A stretch of DNA of 64,000 bases from Gautieria morchelliformis (Eukaryota > Basidiomycota > Agaricomycetes > Gomphales > Gomphaceae): positions 124,001-188,000 of the forward strand of contig WHVA01000049.1 in the NCBI GenBank assembly GCA_015179125.1. Reading direction: 5' to 3'. Position numbers and translations under genes: made by a program. Below, in pieces: positions 1-9,044 of this stretch; position 1 is the first letter of the stretch; each line of letters starts with the position of its first letter. Under the pieces are notes generated by a model, which searched no databases, was not told the DNA's origin, and was given only the letters and a program-made list of their open reading frames with translations.

Positions 1-690
1 TGTGCATGTGCCCATGCATAGCCTGTGTGTCCCATCCCCCAAGCATAGTGTGTCCCCACATGCAGCATGTCACCAAGTACAGTGTGTGTGGCATGTCCCA
101 CATGCATAACATATCCCTCAAGTATTTTGTGTGTAGCATGTCCTTAGCATGGTCGCATCATGTCCACATGTGTAGCATCTCCCTACACATAGTGTATGTA
201 GCCTCTCCCTCAAGTATAGTGTGCACAGTGTGTCCCCCATGCATAACATGTCCCCCAAGGATAGCACGTATAGAATCTCCCTTGTTTTTCCCCATGCATA
301 GTGTGCGTAGTGTGTCTCTTGTTTGTACCGTGTCCCCCAATCATAGTGTGTCTGTCCCCAAGCATAGTATGTCCCCAAGCATAGTGTATCCCACCATATA
401 GTGTGCACATCCCCATACATAGTGTGTGTGTGCCCATGCATAGCATGCTTGTCCCCATGCATAACATGTGTGTCTCTACGCATAACATGCATGTCCCCAA
501 GCATAGCATGCTGTCCCATGCACAACACGCATGTCTCCACGCCTAACGTGCATGTCTCCCACCTAACATGCATGTCTTCATGCCTAACATACATGTCTCC
601 ATGCATAACATATGTGTCTCCATGCATAGCGTGCGTGTCCCCATGCATAGTGTGTGTAGCATGTCCCAATGGCATGTGTAGCATATCCCA
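1..690. repeat. Degenerate minisatellite at left edge
   Basis: About 30 imperfect copies of a roughly 20-22 bp unit resembling tgtccccatgcatagtgtg fill this stretch and run off the left edge. Units differ by substitutions and small indels. Long open frames on both strands here are Cys/His/Met-rich translations of the repeat and are not genes. Confidence 0.85.
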
Positions 691-814
691 AGGGCCTCAA
701 AGTGAAGCAAGCAGAGGCTGTTACTTATCATTTACTTTTCGCAAACTCAGGGACATGTATCAATATCTATTTTGTGACATATACAGACATAAATAAAATA
801 GTAAAGGAAGCCAT

Positions 815-1070
815 ATTTAAGCAGCTGCTGTCATTAGTTTTAAAAAGTCAGGATTATCTCAAAACAAATGTCCAGTACGTTTAAGCTGAAGTTGTTATTA
901 ATTTTAGCAAAGTCAAGATTATGTATTTTTTGAAAAATGTCAAAAAAATGCACTGTACATTTAAGCTCCAACTGTTGTCAATTTTCATAAAGTCAGGATA
1001 ATTTATTGACATCTATCTGCGAAAAAATGTCAACAAAGTACAGTACATTGAAGCAGAAGTTGTTATTAAT
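815..1070. repeat. AT-rich tandem repeat, downstream side of Helitron
   Basis: Three to four diverged units of about 65-90 bp. Each contains a gttgttattaatttt block, then aagtcagga, then an A-run before atgtca and gtacatt. Related blocks reappear on the other side of the Helitron gene (7478-7693), so this is probably a dispersed repeat family. No coding potential is seen. The rest of 690-1490 is AT-rich and featureless apart from similar fragments near 1220-1330. Confidence 0.6.
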
Positions 1071-1489
1071 GCCCAGCCAAAGCCAGAGAAGCCCAGAGAC
1101 TGACAGAGAAACCCAGAGCCCAGCCAAAGCCATAGTAAGCCAGCCACCAGTATAGCCAGAGAAGGAGTGCCTGGCAGCTTTACAGTAAATAAACCAACAA
1201 AACAAACCACATTTAAAAGCAGAACATATTGCCATTAATTTTAGAAGAAACTTATTGATGCCTATTTTCAAAAAAAACCTGAAATATATATATATCAAAA
1301 TACATTTTTTTCAGCAGTCTTGGGATTTTATTTAAATCTATTTTCGAAAAAAATAACAAAAATATAAAGCAAATGTGAATACAATATGATAAAAAAAAAG
1401 GAACCAATAAAATTACAAACACAAATAAAATAAAATACATTGGAATGCATTAAAAAAGAGATATTACTTACCAATAGATAGTCAGCCAA

Positions 1490-1632
1490 CCAAAGCCATA
1501 GACAGCCAGCCAGCTAAAGGAGGAGACAGCAGACAGCACCCAGAGCACAGAGCAGACAGCGGACAGAGCACAGAGCAGACAGCACAGAGCACAGAGCAGA
1601 CAGAGCACATAGCAGACAGCAGATAGAGGAAT
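1490..1632. repeat. Short CAGAGCACAGAGCAGACAG-type repeat
   Basis: Several near-identical copies of a 10-19 bp purine-rich unit (cagagcacagagcagacag and shortened forms) lie just left of the GC-rich block that adjoins the Helitron 3' end. No reading frame of interest. Confidence 0.6.
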
Positions 1633-1840
1633 CGCCGGTTGGGCAGGTTCCTGGCGTTATGTCCTTACCGTTCAGCCTTTATACCGTGCACGCATGTCGT
1701 GCACGGACCACACTCGCGTATGCGCGCTCTGGTCGCGAACGGGTCACGTGACCACTGCGCAGCGTTCTCTCGCAGCTGCGCCACTCGCCGCTGACCTAAT
1801 TTGGAACGCAAACGGTCACGTGACCATGCTGCGCAGCGTT

Positions 1841-1931
1841 CTTGGCTCGCGCGCTCCGCTGACAAACTAATGACCAAGCATTTGTCAGCATTGGTCAGCG
1901 CGCCCACAACCTCCCACCTAGGCGCTTTCAT
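1841..1931 (-). repeat. Copy A of a ~90-bp direct repeat beyond the Helitron 3' end
   Basis: This stretch is nearly identical, in the same orientation, to 8240-8329. Shared features on the plus strand include ccgctgacaaact, gaccaagcatt and cagcgcgcccacaacctccc. It sits immediately outside the Helitron 3' terminus, while the other copy lies near the Helitron 5' end. That is the pattern expected if this is the 5' end of a second, truncated Helitron joined head to tail. Similarity of the conceptual peptides from the two copies simply reflects the DNA identity. Confidence 0.7.
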
Positions 1932-1940
1932 ATAGTGTAA

Positions 1941-1968
1941 CTAGGTGGGTACCCGCGCTTCGCGCGGG
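1941..1968 (-). other. Helitron 3' terminus: hairpin plus CTAG
   Basis: On the minus strand the order is CCCGCGC-gaa-GCGCGGG, then TACCCAC, CTAG and a flanking T. A subterminal hairpin followed by CTRR with insertion before T is the standard Helitron 3' signature, taken to act as the rolling-circle transfer terminator. Confidence 0.85.
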
Positions 1969-1971
1969 GGT

Positions 1972-2057
1972 GTAGGTCAAACGCCTCAGTAAGGTCAAAC
2001 GCATCAGTAAGTCTAACACATCGGTAAGTCTAACATATAAGTAAGGTCAAGTACATT
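1972..2057. repeat. Five 17-bp iterons next to the Helitron hairpin
   Basis: Five consecutive 17-18 bp units start at 1972, 1989, 2007, 2024 and 2041. They follow the pattern GTAAGTCTAACACATCG / GTAAGGTCAAACGCATCA. They lie a few bases from the 3' hairpin. Their regular phasing suggests a protein-binding array or replication slippage at the terminus. Confidence 0.75.
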
Positions 2058-2140
2058 GGGGAAAATCAAAGTAATCAATTTCCATCAAGTAAAATGAAGT
2101 CAAACACATAAACCATATCAAGAGAAGTGGATATTAAAAA

Positions 2141-5100
2141 TCAAGGAGCTCTAAGTAATACATCTTTATATACAATGTTGGTTGTGTTCAAACCCTCCTC
2201 AAGCAAGACCTTCACTTTGTTCCAGCTTGTTCCCCTTGAAACACCAACATACAACTGACCATGTCCAAACACTGGATATCTCAGGTCCAGCCCAACCGTA
2301 CCCAAAGACTGTCCCTGAGACTTGTTGATAGTCATTGCAAATGCCACACGCACTGGAAACTGTCTCCTCTGCAGCGCAAATGGTAATTCCCCCTCTGATG
2401 GTGAAATGGTGATCCTGGGGATGAAAGCGGTATTTCCTGCACGTGGACCTGAGATGATCCTGACCTCCAACACTCTATTCCTCATCCTCACCAACCGCAA
2501 CCTTGTCCCATTGCATAGTCCTTGCTTCTTATCCAAATTGCGCAACATCATCAGAGGCACTCCAGGCTTGACTTCCAAGTGAGCAGGAGGAAGACTGCCC
2601 ATCTCTATGGAATTCAGATACTCCACAGGATACTGCTCTGCAAAGTCGGTTTCCTTGACAGAATCTGCACAGTGGAAGACCTGAGCATCACCTGGAAACT
2701 GCCTCAACACCATGGAATTGATCTCATTGACCTCAATATTTCTGGGACAGAGGATGGCCCGCTCCAAGAAATAATTGTCCTGGGCAGGGATTGCATTGCC
2801 AATGCCAGGGTATATTTCCTGGATCAGCTCTGCAATTCCAGGGCCACAAACCATGTGTTGAGGGAGTGAGAAGGTATGATCTAGTGGGAGATCCTTTCCC
2901 TGACCCACATTCTGCAGCCATTCTGCAAACCTGGCTCTGTCAGGGTCATTTCTCACCCGCATGTTCTCTGTCAGATGGAGGACCTTGATCTTTGGCCACA
3001 GATATGACTTCTGAAGGGTAGCTCCCACGATATCCTCCTTAGAGCCTTTGGGGACAATTGGGAGAGTCTGCTGAAAGTCACCTCCAAAGGCAACCGTGAT
3101 GCCACCAAAGGGTCGGTCAGGCTGGTCAAGGAAATCCCTCAGTGTCCTGTCAATGGCCTCTATGGCATGGCGATGCTGCATTGCAGCCTCATCCCAAATG
3201 ATGAGCCTGGCCAGTCTCAGCATATCAGCCTGGTCAGAGTTCTTTTTGATGGAGGAGAGAGAGCCCTCATGGACAGGAATTGGAATTCCAAGCATGCTGT
3301 GAGAGGTTGTCCCATTAGTGAGGATAAGTGCAGCCATTGCAGATGAGGCTACAGCAAGCACAATGAGACTCTCCGCTCTACAGGAGTGGATTAGGGTGTT
3401 CCATGTGAATGATTTCCCAGCGCCCCCTGAGCCAGCGACGAAAAGCCTTTGTCCATTAGGTTCCCCCTGAGCATCTATGTCCAGTGCCGACCGTAATATC
3501 TGATCATGCGCAGACCTTTGCCCCTCATTCAGCTTGGGAACCTCCTCATCAGCCATCTGCCTCTCTTGAACAGGGTCATAGTCCCTCTGCTCAGCTATGA
3601 ACCTGTTTCCAATCAGGACCTCCCACTCGCCTACCACCCGAGGCATATCTTTAAAGCTGCTCAAGGACATGCCATTACGCTGAAGGAGTTTATCCAAGAG
3701 AAAGAGGCCAAAATCATAGACCTGATCATCCCCTGGCTCCTGGATATTGTGTCTGACTTGGAGCCGATGTCTGAGATCATCACATATGTGCTCCTTGAAG
3801 GCGTCCCATAGTCTGTCAGGTTGTGAGGGAATGCAATGACCAAGGATGGTGGCAAAGAGATGTCTGAGCTGAGCACCTGTTTTCATGCCACTGGCTTCCT
3901 GGAGACACAACCTCCACTCCTGATCATCCTCCAGAAGTCCCCTGGAAAGACAGGCCTCCTTGTAAGTAGCACATTGTATGCCATCCACCGTCCTAAGCTC
4001 CTCAAAGGATCTGGCGCCCTTGACCACCGTGAGGAGAGTGCGCAAATAAAATCTCTCTCCTGATTTTGGGCTTGCAAAGTGAAGGCGTCCAATGCTATAT
4101 CCCCTTTGACGTGGTGTCCATACCCTTTCCTCTTTTTTCCAGGTAAAATGCTCAGGAAAATCCACATAGAGCACATCGCGTGCATGAGGGTAGGCAGCAT
4201 TGGCCTCAAAGTAAGCCATGAGCGCTGTCTTTGACCCCTCGACCCTGTTCATGATGGTGAGCGGATCAGCATCAGGATTGAAAACGACTGATTGCTTGTC
4301 TTTCTCATGGACTGGCAGTGCCATGACTGCAGGCACCTGGGTGTGGATTTCCCGCTCCAGCAACCTCCAACAGGCCTCATGAGCACTGACATAGCGAGCG
4401 TCCAGGTACTTCTTTATCTCATCGTGGTCGACACCAAACTCCATCGTGGTCTGATCGTGGCCCTTGTATAGATACTTGTGGATATACTTGACACACCTCA
4501 CACTGAAGGTGAATTCAAGGTTGATGTGACACTGGAGTTTGAGCAAGAGCAGAGGAGAGTATGGCACAACCCATCTGTTGTCCAACATGTCACCTCTGAC
4601 ATTGTGCAGCCTTCCATCATTGCGACGACGATATTTTGGATATCCATCTACATTCACAACGGTCTCCTCACAGAATGGCTTTGGGAAGCCTTTCTTGCAC
4701 TTGCCATTTTCCATGCAGGGTGCGTTTGGATTCATTTGTCCACAGGGACCATGTGTCATCAGCTCACAGACCAACTGGTAGAGGACAGGATGTGTCTCTG
4801 GATCAGGGAACTCTGCTGAAATCATAGAATCCACCTCATGTGGATGTTTGACCTTGGACTCCCTATCGAACCAGGTAAGCAGGTGCATGTGTGGGAGCCC
4901 CCTCTTCTGGAATTCAATAGTGTGAACGCGAGCGACAGTTTCTCCAAAGATCTTGTCCTTGACGATCAAGTCAATGAGGTATTTCTTTTTGAGGTGAAAC
5001 ACCCGCGACACCAGGTCAGGTCTGTCCTGAGCAGTTTGTCCAGGGAACAACTCGGCCACTATCTCATCCCACTTTGGATTGGCAGTCATGGTAATAAATA

Positions 5101-7399
5101 AATCAGGGGGACCCTTCTTTGTTGCAATGGCCAGGGAGTTCTGGCAGTTTTGATTCATGTCCCATGTACTTCCTTGAAATGTCGCAGGCAGAATGACTTT
5201 TATGCCCAAGCTGTTTGCATCTCCAATGTCATTGTCCAAGCCTCCATATGAATCTACCATCTGGTTATACTGCTCAGCACGCAGAGTGTGTTGATTGGCC
5301 CTGATCCACCTCAGTCTGCTTTGCTCTGCAGCAGCCCAGGAGTCTACAATGTACTGCTGGAACAATTTGCCACCACGCAGGAGTGTTGTAGGTTCTCTCG
5401 CTCTCTGGAACAGACGATACGCATGGTACTGTATTTGGGTGACCTGTGTCCGTCTGTTTGGATTGGGATTGGCCTGCCGAGCACGCTCTGGCTCATGATA
5501 AGGAATACCTGGTTCCCATCCCAACTCTCCCTTGGGAAAGAGCAAGACATAGTGCAGAGATGCATAGTTTGCATTGGTATCCAATACCCTTCTGAAAGGT
5601 CCACCTCTGAGCTGGACTATAATATCCCTAGGTTCAGGGTCGATGCCATCTCCAGGAAGAACGACTGCAATCTCATCTGCAGTTGGGACATTATATCTCC
5701 TAGGATCCCTGTGTGCCCTGTATGTGAGCCTTGCCTGGATGTCACCATTCTGTTCTTGAGCTCTGAGCCTCTCAGCTGCTTGTTTATATGTGCGCACATG
5801 AGGATTGCATAGCAGGAGCATTTCCTGCAAGTCTCCCATGATAGTTGGAGACAGACGCTCATTACGATTCTTTCTCTTTGCCAAAGCCAGTGCAGGATCA
5901 TATATGTAAAGCTGGGCATACTTTGGATCGTCTTCATTGTCAGGGAGGAGAGAGCCATGGAGATGATACAGTTCACCCTGTAGCTTGAGCACATATGGAC
6001 CACGACCCTCCCGAAGCAAATCTTGGTCAAAGTTGGCCCCCACAGAAGTGAATGCAAACGCAGCATTATACTGCCTGATATTCTGGCGAAATCCTTTTGC
6101 CTCAGGGTCCTGGCCTTCAAAGAGCTGTTTCAATGGCTGAGGGGGCTGTGGCAGGTCTTCCAGCTGCACCTTTCCTTCCATACAGCAATCACCAAACCTG
6201 GGCCGCACATTTGAGGATTTCTGCAGGTGTTCTGCCATCCAGTGTAATGCTCCACAGTCAGGGCAGGGAACAACCATGGGACCCAGATCATGACGCAGCA
6301 CATCTGCCTCAATTATTCTAGAGCGACCAAGTGGAATAAAAGGAGGAGGTCGCTGAGGACGCTGCCGAGGTATAGGGAGTGGCTGAGGAGGCTGAGGAGG
6401 TGCAGGGAGTGGCTGAAGAGGCTGTGGAGGTTCAGGGAGTGGCTGAGGAGGTGCAGGGAGCAGCTGAGGAGGCGCAGGGAGCAGCTGAGGAGGCGCAGGG
6501 AGCGGCTGAGGAGGTGCAGGGAGTGGCTGAAGAGGCTGTGGAGGTTCAGGGAGTGGCTGAGGAGGTGCAGGGAGCAGCTGAGGAGGCGCAGGGAGCGGCT
6601 GAGGAGGTGCAGGGAGTGGCTGAAGAGGCTGTGGAGGTTCAGGGAGTGGCTGAGGAGGTGCAGGGAGCAGCTGAGGAGGTGCAGGGAGCGGCTGAGGAGG
6701 TGCAGGGAGCGGCTGAGGAGGTGCAGGGAGCGGCTGAGGAGGTGCAGGGAGCGGCTGAGGAGGTGCAGGGAGTCGCTGAAGAGGCCGCAAAAGCGCAGGG
6801 AGTAGCGGAGGCATTGGTCTTATTGCATTGGCCTGAGCACACAATGCTGCCACTCCTGCAGAACCTACTACAGGAGGATTAGCTGCCTGTCTACCTCTTC
6901 CCAATTGCTGCAATATAGCAGACTGCTCAGCAGCCTGAGCACGCAACTGTGCAATTCCTGCAGAACCAACCACAGGAAGATTGGGAGGTGGCTGTATCGG
7001 CTCCTGCCTGTATCTTCTCAAGGGCTGTGCTGCTGGGATTGCTGCTAACTGAGCACGAAGGGCTGCCACCTGCTGTCCAGGACTGGGATTGGGAGGACGT
7101 GACGGCCCTGCAGGCATAAGAGGATGTGGTGGCCCCGCAAGGATAGGAGGACGTAATGGCCCTGCAGCAGGTTGTTGAAAAGGATCGGCCGCATTGCTTC
7201 TAGGAGGAGGGTGAGGGATGGCAAAAGGAGGTGGTGGAGGGGGTGGCTGGTTCCGAGCTCTGACAGCAGCCACAGCAAGGGCACGCGCTCTCCGATCAGT
7301 AGGCGACGTCATACGGCCCTCCTGCTCCTCCCTCGCCCTTTCACGCTCCTGCTGACGATTTCTCTCTGGAGTAGAAGGATCCCTGAGAAATGCAGACAT
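2141..7399 (-). CDS. Helitron Rep-helicase (HUH Rep + PIF1-like helicase)
   Basis: A single 1,752-aa frame without stops. Residues about 60-370 are Pro-rich, with tandem PAPPQPL heptads. A Helitron-like N domain follows. The HUH nickase motif GLPHMHLLTW lies near residue 835, and the catalytic tyrosine pair sits in YIHKYLYKGHD near 975. The C-terminal third is a PIF1-type superfamily 1 helicase: Walker A GSGGAGKS near 1322, Walker B IWDEAAM near 1400, GGDFQQTLPIV, KSQGQSLG from residue 1693 and YVGVSRGTS near the end. Such proteins nick single-stranded DNA by tyrosine linkage and unwind it during rolling-circle transposition. All catalytic residues looked for are present, so it may be active. 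The start is the first Met of the frame; an in-frame Met (MTSPTD) about 30 codons later is possible. Confidence 0.95.
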   Translation of the reverse strand: MSAFLRDPSTPERNRQQERERAREEQEGRMTSPTDRRARALAVAAVRARNQPPPPPPPFAIPHPPPRSNAADPFQQPAAGPLRPPILAGPPHPLMPAGPSRPPNPSPGQQVAALRAQLAAIPAAQPLRRYRQEPIQPPPNLPVVGSAGIAQLRAQAAEQSAILQQLGRGRQAANPPVVGSAGVAALCAQANAIRPMPPLLPALLRPLQRLPAPPQPLPAPPQPLPAPPQPLPAPPQPLPAPPQLLPAPPQPLPEPPQPLQPLPAPPQPLPAPPQLLPAPPQPLPEPPQPLQPLPAPPQPLPAPPQLLPAPPQLLPAPPQPLPEPPQPLQPLPAPPQPPQPLPIPRQRPQRPPPFIPLGRSRIIEADVLRHDLGPMVVPCPDCGALHWMAEHLQKSSNVRPRFGDCCMEGKVQLEDLPQPPQPLKQLFEGQDPEAKGFRQNIRQYNAAFAFTSVGANFDQDLLREGRGPYVLKLQGELYHLHGSLLPDNEDDPKYAQLYIYDPALALAKRKNRNERLSPTIMGDLQEMLLLCNPHVRTYKQAAERLRAQEQNGDIQARLTYRAHRDPRRYNVPTADEIAVVLPGDGIDPEPRDIIVQLRGGPFRRVLDTNANYASLHYVLLFPKGELGWEPGIPYHEPERARQANPNPNRRTQVTQIQYHAYRLFQRAREPTTLLRGGKLFQQYIVDSWAAAEQSRLRWIRANQHTLRAEQYNQMVDSYGGLDNDIGDANSLGIKVILPATFQGSTWDMNQNCQNSLAIATKKGPPDLFITMTANPKWDEIVAELFPGQTAQDRPDLVSRVFHLKKKYLIDLIVKDKIFGETVARVHTIEFQKRGLPHMHLLTWFDRESKVKHPHEVDSMISAEFPDPETHPVLYQLVCELMTHGPCGQMNPNAPCMENGKCKKGFPKPFCEETVVNVDGYPKYRRRNDGRLHNVRGDMLDNRWVVPYSPLLLLKLQCHINLEFTFSVRCVKYIHKYLYKGHDQTTMEFGVDHDEIKKYLDARYVSAHEACWRLLEREIHTQVPAVMALPVHEKDKQSVVFNPDADPLTIMNRVEGSKTALMAYFEANAAYPHARDVLYVDFPEHFTWKKEERVWTPRQRGYSIGRLHFASPKSGERFYLRTLLTVVKGARSFEELRTVDGIQCATYKEACLSRGLLEDDQEWRLCLQEASGMKTGAQLRHLFATILGHCIPSQPDRLWDAFKEHICDDLRHRLQVRHNIQEPGDDQVYDFGLFLLDKLLQRNGMSLSSFKDMPRVVGEWEVLIGNRFIAEQRDYDPVQERQMADEEVPKLNEGQRSAHDQILRSALDIDAQGEPNGQRLFVAGSGGAGKSFTWNTLIHSCRAESLIVLAVASSAMAALILTNGTTSHSMLGIPIPVHEGSLSSIKKNSDQADMLRLARLIIWDEAAMQHRHAIEAIDRTLRDFLDQPDRPFGGITVAFGGDFQQTLPIVPKGSKEDIVGATLQKSYLWPKIKVLHLTENMRVRNDPDRARFAEWLQNVGQGKDLPLDHTFSLPQHMVCGPGIAELIQEIYPGIGNAIPAQDNYFLERAILCPRNIEVNEINSMVLRQFPGDAQVFHCADSVKETDFAEQYPVEYLNSIEMGSLPPAHLEVKPGVPLMMLRNLDKKQGLCNGTRLRLVRMRNRVLEVRIISGPRAGNTAFIPRITISPSEGELPFALQRRQFPVRVAFAMTINKSQGQSLGTVGLDLRYPVFGHGQLYVGVSRGTSWNKVKVLLEEGLNTTNIVYKDVLLRAP
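6370..6790. repeat. 21-bp coding minisatellite in the Helitron gene
   Basis: About twenty copies of a 21-bp unit (gtgcagggagcggctgaggag and variants) encode PAPPQPL heptads in the N-terminal region of the Rep-helicase. A higher-order block of several units, marked by a gaagaggctgtggaggttc variant, is itself repeated about three times, indicating recent unequal exchange or slippage. Because the unit is a multiple of three and lacks stops on either strand, spurious open frames appear on the plus strand. Confidence 0.9.
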
Positions 7400-7477
7400 A
7401 AGCTTAGAGGAACAATCAAGCTACCCCACTTCAACTTACATTTGCAAGCAGATGCTGTTGTTGTTAATTCTTCTTGG

Positions 7478-7693
7478 GCAAAGTCAGGGGAATTTATTAA
7501 TTTCTAATTAAATCAATGTCAGACAGCTCACACCAGACCACAGAGAAATACATACATACCAAGGAAGGGACAGGGAGTCTGTTTGTTAGGCAAAGTCAGG
7601 GGAATTTATTAATTTCTATTTTAAAAAAAAAAGAAAATGTCAGATGGCTCACACCAGACCACAGAGAAATATATGTACCAAGGAAGGGATGGG
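7478..7693. repeat. Two ~100-bp direct repeats upstream of the Helitron gene
   Basis: Units 7478-7575 and 7590-7693 each begin gcaaagtcaggggaattta and end in accaaggaagggacaggg or a close variant. The second has an A10 run expanded in the middle. They share the aagtcagg...atgtca core with the repeats at 815-1070 on the far side of the gene. They lie in the leader region of the Rep-helicase gene. Confidence 0.75.
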
Positions 7694-8239
7694 GAATTTT
7701 TTTGATGAAAATATCCAAGTCTTCTTTGGCTATCCAACTGGAATAATTCCAGTAAAAGGTCCTGGTCCTGGGGAGATGTCTTCTTCAGCCACCAGTAGTG
7801 CAAGTCAACACTGAAAGAACTGCAATGCAATTGTGGCTCCCTCTAAGGCAGCCTGGGATGACTACCTGGCTCCTTAGCAGAGAAAAAGCTGCCCCACTGA
7901 AGGGGTCAACCCCAATAGTTCACTGCAGAGATCTCCCTGGGAAGAGATCTTTTGTGTACTACACTATATAGGCTATCTATTAATTCACTCTCACGCAATT
8001 TTTATTCTATCTAGTAGTGGGCAGAGAGGAGAGGAGAGGAGGGTGGTGGTGGAGTGCGCAAAGCGGCAAAGCGGCTGGCTGCGCAGCAATCTGCCAGCGC
8101 AGCACTGCTTTGAGCGCCTGAGCCGGCAGACCGGCCTAAACCGCTCGCGGCTGCGCCGCTCGCACGCTCCAGAACGCTGCCCAGCGCTGGAGCCGGAAGA
8201 GTGGCGCAAACCGCTGGTGGGGCTCGCGGCTCGCGCTGC

Positions 8240-8329
8240 GCCGCTCGCGCGCTCCGCTGACAAACTGATGACCAAGCATTGGTCAGCATTGGTCAGCGCG
8301 CCCACAACCTCCCACCGTGCTACTTTCAC
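8240..8329 (-). repeat. Copy B of the ~90-bp direct repeat, at the Helitron 5' end
   Basis: Near-identical to 1841-1931 in the same orientation. Read on the minus strand, homology begins around CTATA(GG)TGAAAG and continues through GGTGGGAGGTTGTGGGCGC. I infer that this is the 5' terminal region of the Helitron. The adjacent GC-rich block 8040-8240 has no convincing gene. Confidence 0.6.
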
Positions 8330-8400
8330 CTATAGGAATAGGAATATAGGAATTAGAGGACATAGATATATGAGCACACAGGAAAATAGTACAGTACATG

Positions 8401-8470
8401 GCTTGAGCATGATTCGCAACAACGATTAGTCACCCACCTGAGCGCGTAAACCACTGCACCACAGGAACCA
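8401..8470 (-). other. tRNA-like sequence, possible SINE head
   Basis: On the minus strand, GTGGTGCAGTGGTTTACGCG looks like a pol III A box with a foldable D arm (GTGC/GCGC). GTTGCGAATCATGC, about 38 nt further on, resembles a B box. The anticodon and T stems do not pair well, so it is not a functional tRNA gene. A tRNA-derived SINE fragment is the best guess. From here to 9044 I see no gene. Confidence 0.25.
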
Positions 8471-9044
8471 TTGCAAACACATGGTGTGACATGGTATAGG
8501 TTAACAATAGGTGCACAGCACGGATTACTGTAATATTGCTTGGCTCGTTCGAGGGTGGGCACCACACCGTGGAGACTTACCATTAGCGGACTGTTCTGGT
8601 GATGTAGTGTAATTGTTAGTAATGTAATTATTAGCTAGGTAGCTAAATCATGTGAGCTTGTATACGGAGCGTGTCACCGATTAGTATGTATGGACGTATC
8701 TTTATGCTCACGGCAGTGGTTACAACAGACATTACAAGTAATCGCAGAAGTCGAATCTCTTCTTTCAGTAGCATTAGTTCTTTTGTGGCATCATCGTTCG
8801 GCGTTTTGGGGGGATGTCTCTAGCTTTCTCTGTGAATTTAGAACTAACTGTGGCTGTTCTAGCTTTAGCAGGGAGGCGTTTGGCTTGCTTCTTATGCGGG
8901 GCCATAGTCGTCAAGCTAGAGCAAGGACACAGTCGTACTAGGTTGTAGTCTGTGAGGAATAAACCCGGCGCGCGTGCCATGGTCACGTGATTGGATCTGT
9001 GCTTGTGTCTGCAATCTTGCTTCAATCCTGCTGTGCACTGGACG

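Larger units (their letters stand above)
1941..8340 (-). mobile_element. Autonomous-type Helitron
   Basis: Rolling-circle transposon read on the minus strand. Its 3' end fits the Helitron rule: a 7-bp GC hairpin (CCCGCGC / GCGCGGG, 3-nt loop, 1952-1968), a 7-nt spacer, terminal CTAG (1941-1944), then a T on the element strand (position 1940). The 5' end was not fixed to the base. It is placed near 8335-8350 because homology with the sequence beyond the 3' end starts there. The element carries one large Rep-helicase gene, internal repeats on both sides of it, and 17-bp iterons just inside the 3' hairpin. The uninterrupted coding frame suggests recent activity. Confidence 0.8.

Noticed and set aside
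6..796. Long overlapping ORFs on both strands rich in Cys, His and Met
   Set aside because: They are translations of a 20-22 bp minisatellite; open frames in several phases follow from the repeat composition.
1665..1931. ORF with a peptide similar to one at 7991-8329 (MKxxRWEVVGALTNAD)
   Set aside because: The peptide similarity comes from a 90-bp DNA direct repeat; the frames diverge at once outside it.
6290..6882. Plus-strand ORFs of Arg/Glu-rich repeats opposite the Helitron gene
   Set aside because: They are antisense readings of the 21-bp PAPPQPL-coding minisatellite inside a clear minus-strand gene.
8774..8905. Minus-strand basic 43-aa frame starting MAPHKKQAKRLPAKA
   Set aside because: Too short, no splice partner and no recognised family; could be chance.
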